From the NCBI RefSeq assembly GCF_030512175.1, contig NZ_JAULBL010000002.1, forward strand, positions 494,149-558,148: DNA of 64,000 bases. The letters run 5' to 3'. The DNA is from Paeniglutamicibacter sulfureus (GTDB taxonomy: Bacteria > Actinomycetota > Actinomycetes > Actinomycetales > Micrococcaceae). Below, piece by piece: positions 1 through 8,318 of this stretch. The notes beneath the pieces were generated by a model that ran no database searches, was not told the DNA's origin, and worked only from the letters and a program-made list of their open reading frames with translations. The number at the start of each line of letters is the position of its first letter. Position 1 is the first letter of the stretch. A program made the translations under genes and the position numbers.

Positions 1-1118
1 AAGTTGGTGTCGTAGTGGATGGTGCCCAGCAGGTAGAGGCCCGCCAGCTGCAGCACCGAGCCGACGACCATGATGGCCTTCCACTTGCCGTGCTTGGAGA
101 TCATCGCGCCGGCGATCGTGGAGATGATGAGCAACCCGGCCATCATCGGGATGGTCATCAGCCCGGACTGGGTGGCGTTGGCGCCGCGGGCCAGCTGCAT
201 GTACTGGGCCAGGAACACCGAGGTGCCGAACATCGACACGCCCACGGAAATTGAGGCGATGACCGAAAGGGTGAAGGTGCGGTTCTTGAACATCGTCAAC
301 GGGATGATCGGCTCGGAGGCCTTGAACTCGACGATCACGAAGGCGGCCAGGGAGGCAACGGCGCCGCCGACCATCCATGCGGTGGTCGCCGAGGCCCACT
401 CGAAGTCCTTGCCGGCCAGGGAAACCCAGATCAGCAGCGACGAGACGCCGGCCGAAAGCAGGACGATGCCCGCGTAGTCGATGGAGACCTTGCGCTTGGC
501 CTGGGCCGGAAGGTGAAGCGTCTTCTGGATCAAGATGATCGCGACTGCAGCGAAGGGCAGGGCGATGAAGAAGTTCCAGCGCCAGTTGATGGCGTCGGTG
601 ATGAAGCCGCCGATCAGCGGGCCGCCCACGGTGCCCAGCGCCATGACGGCGCCGAAGAGCCCCATGTACTTGCCGCGTTCGCGCGGGGAGATGATGTCGG
701 CCATGACGATCTGGGTCAGCGCGGTCAGCCCGCCGGCGCCCAGGCCCTGGAACACGCGCATGGTGATGAGCATGTTGGTGTCCTGCGAGAACCCGGCGAT
801 GGCCGAGGCGATTACGAAGAGGAGCAGGGTAAGCTGCAGCAGCAGCTTGCGGTTGGCCAGGTCGGCCAGCTTGCCCCAGATCGGGGTCGAGATCGTGGTG
901 GCCAGCAGAGTCGCGGTGACGACCCAGGTGTAGGAGGTCTGGTCGCCGGCCAAGTCCGAAACGATGACAGGAAGGGACGTTGAGACCACGGTTCCGGCGA
1001 GGATCGAGACGAACATGCCCATGAGCAGTCCGGTCAGTGATTGCATGACCTGGCGGTGAGTCATGCCCGATTCGGACTTCTCCGGTTCCGCCTTCGTGGG
1101 GGTGGGTGTCTGGGACAA
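1..1118 (-). CDS. DHA2-type MFS drug/metabolite exporter, 3' end outside the window
   Basis: Read on the minus strand this is an open frame that runs off the left edge. It encodes a multi-spanning major facilitator protein of the EmrB/QacA (DHA2, 14-helix) type: after a short polar N-terminus comes a helix with VSTSLPVIVSDL, then WVVTATLL and the loop GRVFQGLGAG-like MRVFQGLGAGG. The family exports drugs or organic anions by proton antiport at the cytoplasmic membrane. The start is taken as TTG at 1118-1116 because GGAGCCCC (1128-1121 on the minus strand) sits just upstream; an internal ATG at 1064 is the alternative. Palindromic sites directly upstream suggest control by a local MarR/TetR-type repressor, but no such gene is in the window. 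The substrate is unknown. Confidence 0.85.
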   Translation of the reverse strand, partial: MSQTPTPTKAEPEKSESGMTHRQVMQSLTGLLMGMFVSILAGTVVSTSLPVIVSDLAGDQTSYTWVVTATLLATTISTPIWGKLADLANRKLLLQLTLLLFVIASAIAGFSQDTNMLITMRVFQGLGAGGLTALTQIVMADIISPRERGKYMGLFGAVMALGTVGGPLIGGFITDAINWRWNFFIALPFAAVAIILIQKTLHLPAQAKRKVSIDYAGIVLLSAGVSSLLIWVSLAGKDFEWASATTAWMVGGAVASLAAFVIVEFKASEPIIPLTMFKNRTFTLSVIASISVGVSMFGTSVFLAQYMQLARGANATQSGLMTIPMMAGLLIISTIAGAMISKHGKWKAIMVVGSVLQLAGLYLLGTIHYDTN

Positions 1119-1146
1119 AAGGGGCTCCAAAAACAGCAGGAATATG

Positions 1147-1195
1147 GTTGATTGATATCAACTATATGGAATTGGTTGCCAAAGTGCAACCAATT
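1147..1195. promoter_or_regulatory. two adjacent palindromes in front of the DHA2 exporter (candidate repressor operators)
   Basis: Two inverted repeats lie 30-80 bp upstream of the exporter start. The first contains the perfect palindrome TTGATATCAA (1152-1161), inside a wider repeat GTTGAT/ATCAAC (1147-1152 and 1157-1162). The second has 10-bp perfect arms, AATTGGTTGC (1170-1179) and GCAACCAATT (1186-1195), around a 6-bp spacer. AT-rich palindromes of this kind are typical MarR or TetR operators in front of exporters. Which protein binds is not visible here. Confidence 0.6.
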
Positions 1196-1420
1196 TGGCT
1201 GTGATGTGAAGCTCGGCCCGCGGGTCGATGGGACGGTTCAGGTCCACTCGTCAATGGGTGGCATCGAGACCGGACCCGACATGGCACTGCATAGAGGTCG
1301 CCACTCACGTAGGGGTCTGAATGATATTGACGGCCGTGTCGTCCGGCCTTGGCTTGAGGTAAAGGTAACCCCCATGTCACGGTTGCCTTTCAGCCAGTAG
1401 CATGCTGGAAAAGCGATCAC

Positions 1421-1705
1421 ATGGAGGTCCAATTGCCATACCCCAAGAACCACCACAAGATGTTCCTGACGTGTTACACAGACACCTTTAACTATGGGTG
1501 GCACCACGTAGACCTGTTTGTTCACGATGAAAACGATCTTGAAGTGAACTGGGTTCACTGGGGCGTGAGTGCGGATGGCCCCGACGCAGCGGACAAGTCG
1601 CTGGTGACGGTTGAGCCAAAGCTGGAACGGACGGGCGAATGGAAACACGGCGTGAGCGAGGCCGGCCTGGAGTACTGGACCGCCGACGCCGCCTGGGTCG
1701 ACTAG
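1421..1705 (+). CDS. hypothetical protein, possibly a remnant
   Basis: This is a 94-residue frame with protein-like composition: many aromatic and acidic residues (HHKMFLTCYTD, VNWVHWG, EYWTADAAW) and no long low-complexity runs. I do not recognise a family. The frame is open upstream to 1358 without a better start, and the ATG at 1421 has no clear ribosome binding site. The plus-strand frame just upstream (about 1230-1370) also looks faintly coding in another phase. The gene could therefore be the 3' part of a frameshifted or truncated gene rather than an intact one. Confidence 0.35.
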   Translation: MEVQLPYPKNHHKMFLTCYTDTFNYGWHHVDLFVHDENDLEVNWVHWGVSADGPDAADKSLVTVEPKLERTGEWKHGVSEAGLEYWTADAAWVD

Positions 1706-2162
1706 GATCCGCCCGGAAAGCGCCACCAGCTCAACGGTGCCGTCACCGTCCTCGAGCCCCGAGCAACTACCGAAGGAAAGCGACAAGTTCGCTGGCCTTC
1801 GGTTGCGCCGGGGCTCGAGTGCGTTTCGCAACGACTAACTCCGATGCATGTTTGGGGCCCTAGAACTTCGGGCGAGGGCTCGACCATTCAGCCAGTTCCG
1901 TTTCCGACGTGAATTCTCCCGCGGGAAGTTGGATTGGGTGCGGGATCGGCAGCGCCATGACGCCGTCGACTTCCCGTGTCTCATGCTTCAGGTTCCCAGC
2001 GCAAGGAGGCGGTTGCCGCCGTCACCGAATAGAACCGGAAACAGCCGCAACCGCCTACGCCAGTCCTCAAGGGACTGTATTTTATTTGTGGTGCCGGTCG
2101 GGATCCCAGTCAGCAGGAATCTATCCCACCGCTGTCATGCCCCGAACTGCGGCGGACGTTTC
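1706..2162. other. gene-free stretch with an inverted repeat
   Basis: No convincing coding sequence is seen between the possible small gene and the MFS gene that ends at 2163. The stretch contains a 10-bp perfect inverted repeat, AGGCGGTTGC (2007-2016) and GCAACCGCCT (2047-2056), with a 30-nt loop and no T-run. It may be a weak terminator or simply a degenerate remnant. Confidence 0.4.
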
Positions 2163-3614
2163 TTAGCTGTTGCTCTTCTGGGCGAGGCGTCGCTGCAGGC
2201 GCTGGCCGGTCTTGTCCGGGTTGAAGAAGATGACAGAAAGGATGCCTGCCGCCAACAGCAGCCCACCGGCGATGGTAAGCGACTGGTTTACGCCGGAGAT
2301 CATGTTGCCGATCATTTCGGCCGTCTCCGGGGTGCCCTTGGCGGCGGTCCGGTAGCCGGCCTGCTGCATGAACATGCCGACGGCTGTCGGTGAAATGATG
2401 GCACCAATCGAAGCGACTCCACCGAGGGTTGCCATGATCACCGGTCGCTGTCCGGCACCGACGGCGAAAGCCATGGCCGAGGGAGCCATCGGATAGATGA
2501 CACTGAAACCGGCACCGAGTGTCAGCAGCACGACGACCATCGGTCCAGAGACGAAGGGCAGGGCCAGGAAGCAGGCCCCGGCCAGGACGAGGCAGATGCC
2601 GAACGGTGCGGCGAGTGCAACGCGTACCGACTTGCCACGGCGCATTTGGTTTCGGCCCATAAAACCGAGGGCCAGCAGGACAACCGCGCCGAAAATCCAC
2701 GGGAAGGTGGTGATCAGTGCAACCATTTCCGGGGACATATTGACGACGCCGGCCAGGTACTTCGGCGACCAAGTGGTGAGGAAGCCTTGCGTCCAGAAGT
2801 TGGTGAAACCGCCGAAAGCGGCAACGAGGAACGATGCGCTGAGCAGGATCCAGGTGACCTTGACCGGCTTTTGGTCTTCATACTGCTTGGTCCGCTGGTC
2901 CGAGGCTATTTCGGCGGCGGTCTTCTCGCGGACCGGGGCATTGGCAACCGCTTCGGCTTCTGGTTCGGCCGTTTCCTTGTTCTTTGAGCTGCCGAATGGT
3001 CCGTCGGCACCCAGGATGAACCAGGCGATGACCCACGCCAGGCCTACCAGGCCGAGGGCGCCGAAGGCCCATCGCCAGCCGAAGTTGCTGATGATAAAGG
3101 CGAGGAACGGGGCTGCCAGAACCGGTCCCAGCGTGGAACCGATGGCAATGAGGTTGCTGGGCAGCGCCCGGTCGGCCGGTTTGAACCATGAGTGGGCCGA
3201 AGAGAGTGACATGGCAGTGGCTGGGCCTTCGGCGCCGCCTAGCAGGATGCGGGTGACCAGAAGGATAGCTGCACCGCCGCCGAAGAGCATCGGGAACTGG
3301 AGCACGGCCCAGGCAAGACCCATGGCGAAGATGACCCACTTGACAGAGGTGCGGCCCGCGATCAGGCCGAGGAGCACGGAGCCGATGGCATAGAGGAAGA
3401 AAAACGCACTGCCTATCATGCCGAACTGAACGGTGCTGATGCCTAGTTCAGGGATCGCCTTGTAGGCAACGAGACCGAGTACTGCTTTGTCGGCGAAGGC
3501 AACGATCTGGAAGAGGACCAGCATGATCGTGATGATCCATGCGCGGCGGTTCATTCGCCCGTTGCGGATTGCACCGCCCAGGGTTCGGTCGCTCTGGAGC
3601 TGTGTTGAAGACAT
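2163..3614 (-). CDS. MFS permease of the anion/aromatic acid symporter type, distal gene of the iacG-iacH operon
   Basis: A 483-residue protein with about 12 membrane helices in two halves, joined by a charged cytoplasmic loop (around residues 215-265) rich in E, K and A. The N-terminal half, with FADKAVLGLV in helix 1 and the GGAEGPATAMSLSSAHSWF stretch, fits the anion:cation symporter branch of the MFS that carries organic acids. ATG at 3614 is chosen because TTGAGG lies 7 nt upstream; an upstream in-frame start at 3677 has none. It follows the amidase iacH on the same strand, so uptake of indole-3-acetate or a pathway intermediate is the natural guess. Export is not excluded. Confidence 0.85.
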   Translation of the reverse strand: MSSTQLQSDRTLGGAIRNGRMNRRAWIITIMLVLFQIVAFADKAVLGLVAYKAIPELGISTVQFGMIGSAFFFLYAIGSVLLGLIAGRTSVKWVIFAMGLAWAVLQFPMLFGGGAAILLVTRILLGGAEGPATAMSLSSAHSWFKPADRALPSNLIAIGSTLGPVLAAPFLAFIISNFGWRWAFGALGLVGLAWVIAWFILGADGPFGSSKNKETAEPEAEAVANAPVREKTAAEIASDQRTKQYEDQKPVKVTWILLSASFLVAAFGGFTNFWTQGFLTTWSPKYLAGVVNMSPEMVALITTFPWIFGAVVLLALGFMGRNQMRRGKSVRVALAAPFGICLVLAGACFLALPFVSGPMVVVLLTLGAGFSVIYPMAPSAMAFAVGAGQRPVIMATLGGVASIGAIISPTAVGMFMQQAGYRTAAKGTPETAEMIGNMISGVNQSLTIAGGLLLAAGILSVIFFNPDKTGQRLQRRLAQKSNS

Positions 3615-3723
3615 TGGCACCTCAAGGTGTGTGTGGGAGTAGGGTGGCCGGAAATCCGGCAGATTTCGAGTGACCATTGAAGACTATGTGGTGTGCAGCA
3701 CAGCCGATAATTGCTGATTCCCG

Positions 3724-3758
3724 CCCCTGAATACGGGTAATCCTCGCCCGAGTAGGGG
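3724..3758. promoter_or_regulatory. GC-rich inverted repeat between iacH and the MFS gene
   Basis: The 150-bp gap between iacH and the MFS permease contains nested inverted repeats: CCCCT (3724-3728) with AGGGG (3754-3758), and inside them CGGG with CCCG. The hairpin could be an attenuator, a processing site or a regulator binding site. A GGTAAT element within it resembles the GGTAGT elements of the two iac promoter regions. Confidence 0.35.
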
Positions 3759-3764
3759 AAAGCC

Positions 3765-5075
3765 TTAGTGCTGGGCCAGGGAAGGCTCAAGCCACTCTGC
3801 GATGTCCAGCAGGCCACCGGGATGCCCCGGGTTGCCGATGACCTGGATGCCCAGCGGCATGCCCGCTGCATCGCGCAGCCCGGCCATGGTGACCGCCGGT
3901 AGACCGAGGGCCTGCCACGGGCGGCTGAGGATCGGGTCGCCAGTCTTGGCCAATCCTGCGGGTGCCGATCCGGGTGCCGCGGGGGCGATGATGGCGTCGA
4001 AGTGCTGGAGCCGATTAAGGATGTCCTTGCGGGCTGCAGCGAGTCCTGCCATGGCCCGGTGGAAATCGGCGTCGGCCAGAAGGTCGCCACTGGACAGGAG
4101 ATCGGCCAGCGGACCACTGACCTCATTCTTCCGCGACAGCAACCATTTGTGCGTGCAAGCGGCCTCGTATGCCATCACGCTCATATGCAGCGGGACCAGG
4201 TCCCGCACGGCTGCGGCCGAGCCCAGCGACTCGACCAATGCGCCCCGCGTTCTGGCGGCGGATATGGCCAAGTGCAAGCCCGAAAGCATGTCACCGGAGA
4301 CAGGGGCGATGTCGGTACCGTCCCAAACCAGCAACCTGGGTGGGCGCCTTGCCCCCTGGGCGGGTGCCGGAGTGCCGGAGATCGCGGTGTAGGCAATCCG
4401 CAGGTCCGCGGCAGTGGCGGCCAGAAAGCCGATCGAGTCCAGGCTGTGGCTCAGCCCGGTGACGCCGTCCGTTGGGATCGCGTGGATCGGGGCGACCAGG
4501 CCGGCCACCCCGCAGTAGGAAGCGGGACGGGTGAGGGAGCCAGCTGTCTGCGTGCCGAAAGCGAACGGGACCATGCCACTGGCCACCGCGACGGCCGATC
4601 CGCTGGATGATCCGCCCGGAGTGTGTGGTGCGGTTCCACGGGTCGGCCGGTGAGGGTTGATGGTGGGCCCGGGTGCGAAGTATCCGAACTCGGTGGTGAC
4701 CGTCTTGCCCAGCACGATGCCCCCGGCACCCCGCAGGGCGGCGACGCAGCCGGCATCGGCGCTTGCCGGTGGTGCCTGGTCGAAGATCGCCGAACCGCAG
4801 CCAGTGCGCATCCCTGCCACGTCGATGATGTCTTTCACCCCCGCCGGGGTGCCCCATAGTGCCCCCCGCGATCCCTCCGGGATGTCGGTCAAGCCGTGGG
4901 CCGCGGCGATGGCAGAGTCGGCATCGACGCTTACCCAGGCCCGGAGCTCCGGATCCAGCGCCTCGATCCGTGCCAGCGATTCGCCGACCAGATCCAGCGG
5001 TGTGGCCACTCCGGTGGCCAGGCGCTGGATAGAGGCTGCAAGCGATACGGGAGCGGCGGCTTCAACTGCTGTCAT
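3765..5075 (-). CDS. iacH: amidase-signature hydrolase IacH of the auxin degradation set
   Basis: A 436-residue amidase-signature protein. The expected Ser-cisSer-Lys layout is visible: Lys in GVKDIIDVAG near residue 80, the serine-rich GGSSSGSAVAVASG near 155, and a nucleophile region GTQTAGSLTRPAS near 180, a mild variant of the usual GTDTGGSIR. Such enzymes hydrolyse amide bonds in the cytoplasm. In known iac clusters an amidase (IacH) always accompanies the ring-opening genes, presumably acting on a nitrogen-containing intermediate; its exact substrate is not settled. It lies 62 nt downstream of iacG on the same strand. Confidence 0.8.
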   Translation of the reverse strand: MTAVEAAAPVSLAASIQRLATGVATPLDLVGESLARIEALDPELRAWVSVDADSAIAAAHGLTDIPEGSRGALWGTPAGVKDIIDVAGMRTGCGSAIFDQAPPASADAGCVAALRGAGGIVLGKTVTTEFGYFAPGPTINPHRPTRGTAPHTPGGSSSGSAVAVASGMVPFAFGTQTAGSLTRPASYCGVAGLVAPIHAIPTDGVTGLSHSLDSIGFLAATAADLRIAYTAISGTPAPAQGARRPPRLLVWDGTDIAPVSGDMLSGLHLAISAARTRGALVESLGSAAAVRDLVPLHMSVMAYEAACTHKWLLSRKNEVSGPLADLLSSGDLLADADFHRAMAGLAAARKDILNRLQHFDAIIAPAAPGSAPAGLAKTGDPILSRPWQALGLPAVTMAGLRDAAGMPLGIQVIGNPGHPGGLLDIAEWLEPSLAQH

Positions 5076-5137
5076 GATGTGGAATCCTTGGTCATCGACG
5101 AATCGCGTATTGGCGGCCCGCTGTGGTTGGCAGTGGG

Positions 5138-5644
5138 CTAGACGGCGACCGGCTGGCCGATGGGGTGGAAGGCGCGGTTGAAGTACACGAGTCCGCTGTT
5201 GTCGTTGTTGACCTCGACCCGGTCAAGCCGGATGAAAAGGACCGAATGCGAGCCTTGCTCGGTAATGGCTTCGATGGTTCCGATGCACTTGACGTGGGCG
5301 TCGGCGAGAACCGGGACGTCGGTGTCTTTCTCCCAGATGTCCCAGGCAAAGCGCTGGTCCATCGGAACTTGGGTCGCACCGGAGAAATGGCGCGCCAGTT
5401 CCTCTTGCTCACCTGCAAGGATGTTGATGCCGACCTTGCCGTTGTTCTTGAATATGTCGTGGGCGGCACTGTTCTTGTTCACGCACACCAGGATGGTGGG
5501 CGGCGAATCGGTGACGGAGCAGACGGCGCTGACAGTGATGCCCAGCCGCCCGTGCGGCCCATCCGTGGTGATGATACTGACCGCGGCCGGAAGGTGGGCC
5601 ATCGCAGTCCGAAAGTCCGTTTGGATTTGGGTTAGCTGGGTCAT
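5138..5644 (-). CDS. iacG: flavin reductase IacG
   Basis: A 168-residue protein of the HpaC-like flavin reductase family, with features such as LPAAVSIITTDG, GITVSAVCSV (flavin site) and GINILAGEQEELARHFSG. It should reduce FAD or FMN with NAD(P)H and hand it to a flavin monooxygenase, here most likely IacA. The start at 5644 is supported by CAGGAGAGCACC directly upstream; the frame extends 12 codons further without a ribosome binding site. It is first in an operon iacG-iacH-MFS, divergent from the response regulator. Confidence 0.85.
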   Translation of the reverse strand: MTQLTQIQTDFRTAMAHLPAAVSIITTDGPHGRLGITVSAVCSVTDSPPTILVCVNKNSAAHDIFKNNGKVGINILAGEQEELARHFSGATQVPMDQRFAWDIWEKDTDVPVLADAHVKCIGTIEAITEQGSHSVLFIRLDRVEVNNDNSGLVYFNRAFHPIGQPVAV

Positions 5645-5896
5645 GGTGCTCTCCTGATCGGATGGTGCCGCCCGCTGCAAGTGGGTGGCTGGGGACTACC
5701 CGGAGGCGTCTTATTCAGACTTCCGCGGGCTTGGTTAGTAATCTATGAACTGAATCACTTCCGGGATATCCCCAGTAGCCCTAGGGTTCGGGGCAACTGG
5801 CCCAATGCGGATAGGTAGTTCCCTTAGTGTCCGGCCGTTGCAGGTCCTTCAGGGAATGGCTATGGTTCCATGTCGTAGCAGTCGAAATTGGAGACC
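5645..5896. promoter_or_regulatory. divergent promoter region between iacG and the response regulator
   Basis: A 252-bp divergent intergenic region. It shares short words with the iacA/histidine-kinase intergenic region: CTGAATCAC (5750-5758, also 15135-15143), and ATAGGTAGTT (5811-5820), whose complement AACTACCTAT is at 15220-15229. A further GGTAGT occurs inverted at 5700-5695. These are candidate response-regulator binding sites; the assignment is inference. Confidence 0.5.
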
Positions 5897-6538
5897 ATGA
5901 CTAACACAACGATGACCACTGAACCGATCGTGTACATCGTCGATGACGACGACGAGTTATGCACCTCGCTGGCTTGGCTTCTGGACTCTGTCGATATTGC
6001 TTCGCAGAGCTACAACGACGTGGCGTCTTTCCTTGATGGGTACGACAGGGAGCGAGCCTCCTGCCTGGTTTTGGATGTTCGGATGCCCCGGACCGGAGGG
6101 TTCGCCCTTCAGGAGACCTTGAACCAAATTGGGGCACCGATCCCGATCATCTTCGTGTCGGCCCACGGCGACGTCCGCATGTCGGTGCGTGCACTGCAGC
6201 AGGGCGCAGTTAATTTCTTCGAGAAGCCCTACGATCCCCAACAGATGCTCGACGCCGTGCAGGAGACACTCGAACTGGCCGAGGTGCGCTTTGCCGAATC
6301 CGCCGAGCGGAAACAGGTACTGGAACGGCTGCGCACCCTGACTCCGCGCGAACGCGAGATCCTGCTGCTGGTCATCGACGGACTGCCCAGCCAGAACATC
6401 GCCCGGAAACTGGGCACTAGCGTGAAGACGATCGACGTGCACCGGGCACGGATCAAGTCAAAGACAAATGCGGAGAGCATATCAACGCTGGTCAGGGACG
6501 TGCTGAGCCAGCGGATCGACCTCGCCGTAGACCTGTAG
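5897..6538 (+). CDS. FixJ/NarL-type response regulator, probable iac regulator
   Basis: A 213-residue two-component response regulator. The receiver domain (residues 10-125) shows the acidic pocket VDDDDE, phospho-acceptor Asp60 in LVLDVRMP, VSAHGD and the conserved Lys in FFEKPYD. The C-terminal LuxR-type helix-turn-helix (about 145-205) carries LTPREREILLLV and GTSVKTIDVHRARIKSK. FixJ, TodT and StyR have the same layout. ATG at 5897 is used, preceded by GGAG with short spacing. It is divergent from iacG and convergent with the ABC permease. Its likely partner kinase lies 9 kb away at the other end of the iac genes, so auxin-dependent control of both operons is inferred. Confidence 0.85.
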   Translation: MTNTTMTTEPIVYIVDDDDELCTSLAWLLDSVDIASQSYNDVASFLDGYDRERASCLVLDVRMPRTGGFALQETLNQIGAPIPIIFVSAHGDVRMSVRALQQGAVNFFEKPYDPQQMLDAVQETLELAEVRFAESAERKQVLERLRTLTPREREILLLVIDGLPSQNIARKLGTSVKTIDVHRARIKSKTNAESISTLVRDVLSQRIDLAVDL

Positions 6539-6600
6539 GGGACTCGGCCCACGGACGGGCCCGCCCGGAGGAGGCATGACCACCGCTTTCCTTCGATTTT

Positions 6601-6648
6601 GACGCGAGAATGGCCCGGTTCCCAAGGAAACCGGGCCATTCTCGCGTC
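6601..6648. terminator. long perfect hairpin between convergent genes
   Basis: Arms of 20 bp (6601-6620 and 6629-6648, reading GACGCGAGAATGGCCCGGTT on the left) are perfectly complementary around an 8-nt loop. They lie between the ends of the convergent response-regulator and ABC permease genes. No T-run follows on either strand, but position and strength suggest a shared bidirectional terminator. Confidence 0.8.
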
Positions 6649-6656
6649 ACAGCCGG

Positions 6657-7478
6657 CTAGCTCTTCACCCCGTAACGGGCAAGGTACCTGCCCGAGGCAA
6701 TGCGCAGGATCCTGTCTATGGTGAAGCCCAACAACCCTAGGGTGATGATTCCAACGAAGGTCCAGTCGATGCGTCCGTAGTTTCTTGCTTGCCAGATCAA
6801 CGCGCCCAGGCCGTGCTGGGCGGCAACGATCTCGGCGGAGACTATGGTGAGGAAGCTGTTTCCCATCGCCAGCCGGGCACCGGTGACGATGCCCGGAATA
6901 GCCGAGGGCAACACTACGGAGGTCATGATCTGGCGCTGGCTGGCCCCCAGATTCGATGCCGCGTTGATCCTGTTCTCCGGGATGGCCAGCACCGCCGCGA
7001 TGGTGCTCACCGTGACGATGAATACCGAGGTGTAGAAGATCAGCACAACCTTTGACGTCTCACCGATGCCGAACCAGATCACGGCCAGCGTCACGAAGGC
7101 GATGGGCGGGATAAACCTGAAGAACTCGATATACGGGTCCAACAGCTGCCGAACGACGTTCAGGCGACCCATGAGGATGCCGATGGGTGCGCCCACCGCG
7201 ACGCCGAGCAGCCAGCCAATCAGGATCCGCTGCGTAGAGGCCCAGATGCTCACCCAAAGTGTTCCGTCGACGGTCAGCTCGACGGCGGCAGCGGCAACTT
7301 CCATCGGCGAAGCCACGGCCGTGGGGCCGTACCACCAGGCCACGACGCTCCACAGCGCGAGACCGATGGCAGCCGATGCGGCCCACCATAGAAGCTGACG
7401 CGCTCCTTGCCAGGCTTTTTTGTTCCGTGGCGGTTCAACGACAGGCTGCACGCGAGGTGCTGTTTCCAGGGCGCTCAT
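6657..7478 (-). CDS. ABC transporter permease, NitT/TauT type
   Basis: A 273-residue inner-membrane permease of the SsuC/TauC family with about six helices and the cytoplasmic coupling loop region ASNLGASQRQIMTSVVLPSAIPGI (near residues 175-198), which contacts the ATPase. Its start overlaps the end of the ATPase gene by 4 nt, so the two are translationally coupled. Such importers carry sulfonates, nitrate, pyrimidine precursors or aromatic acids. It is the last gene of the operon that begins with iacA, so import of indole-3-acetate or a related aromatic acid is the working hypothesis. Confidence 0.88.
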   Translation of the reverse strand: MSALETAPRVQPVVEPPRNKKAWQGARQLLWWAASAAIGLALWSVVAWWYGPTAVASPMEVAAAAVELTVDGTLWVSIWASTQRILIGWLLGVAVGAPIGILMGRLNVVRQLLDPYIEFFRFIPPIAFVTLAVIWFGIGETSKVVLIFYTSVFIVTVSTIAAVLAIPENRINAASNLGASQRQIMTSVVLPSAIPGIVTGARLAMGNSFLTIVSAEIVAAQHGLGALIWQARNYGRIDWTFVGIITLGLLGFTIDRILRIASGRYLARYGVKS

Positions 7479-8308
7479 CCTTCGTCATCCAATCCTTGGG
7501 CACGCAATGACGCGGCGACTTCCTCGCGGATATCAGCGCGCAGTTGTTCGTAGACGGAAACGACCTCAGCGGAGGTGCGCTCGCGGGGGCGGGGTAGATT
7601 CAGGTCGTAGACACTCTTGAGTCCTGCCTTCGGCCCGGAGGACATGACCACGACGCGGTCGGCCAGCGCCACCGCCTCGTCGATATCGTGGGTCACGAAC
7701 ACCACGGTGCAGCCGGTTTCTTCCCAGATCTGGGTCAGCTCCGCCTGCATCACGGCCCGGGTTTGAGCATCGAGGGCACCAAACGGTTCGTCCATGAGCA
7801 CGAGCGGCTGCTCGTTGGCCAGCACCCGCGCGATCTGTACGCGTTGACGCATACCACCGGAGAGCTGGTTCGGGAACTTTGCCCCAGCCTTTCGCAATCC
7901 CACCATGGAGAGGAAACGGTCGGAAATCCTTGACTGTTCGGCCTTAGAAGCGCCGTGCATCTTCGGGCCGTAGGAAACATTGGCCGCCACGCTCATCCAG
8001 TCGAACAGCGCGTCCGATTGCTGGAAGACCATTCCCGCATGCGGGTTGGCCCCAAGCACCGGCTCTCCGGCGCAGGTGATGGTTCCCCCGGTGACTGCCG
8101 TGAATCCGGCAATCGATGACAGAAGCGTGGACTTGCCGCATCCACTGGGTCCCAGAAGGCAAACGAATTCTCCGGGCCTGATGTCGAGGCTGATGCCCTC
8201 CACGATTTCGGTCGAACCGAAGCCGATCGACACCGAATCCAACTGGACGCTGGTTCCCGAGGTTTCACCGCGGGAACCGTCCCTCGGGGCTGTGGCAGTC
8301 GTTGTCAT
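7475..8308 (-). CDS. ABC transporter ATPase, NitT/TauT type
   Basis: A 277-residue nucleotide-binding subunit of the SsuB/TauB family. Walker A is LGPSGCGKSTLL (near residue 57), the signature is LSGGMRQRVQIA, Walker B is LVLMDEPFGALD, and the switch His is in FVTHDIDEAV. ATG at 8308 is preceded by GAGGTTCC; an upstream start at 8344 would overlap the binding-protein gene and lacks a ribosome site. It lies 10 nt after the binding-protein gene and overlaps the permease gene, forming a compact three-gene importer in the iac operon. Confidence 0.9.
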   Translation of the reverse strand: MTTTATAPRDGSRGETSGTSVQLDSVSIGFGSTEIVEGISLDIRPGEFVCLLGPSGCGKSTLLSSIAGFTAVTGGTITCAGEPVLGANPHAGMVFQQSDALFDWMSVAANVSYGPKMHGASKAEQSRISDRFLSMVGLRKAGAKFPNQLSGGMRQRVQIARVLANEQPLVLMDEPFGALDAQTRAVMQAELTQIWEETGCTVVFVTHDIDEAVALADRVVVMSSGPKAGLKSVYDLNLPRPRERTSAEVVSVYEQLRADIREEVAASLRAQGLDDEG

Positions 8309-8318
8309 GGCAGGAACC

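Noticed and set aside
1238-1831. 197-codon minus-strand frame
   Set aside because: Weak composition and no ribosome site; the opposite strand holds the more protein-like 94-residue frame.
1909-2166. 85-codon plus-strand frame
   Set aside because: No protein-like pattern, no ribosome site, ends inside the MFS stop region.
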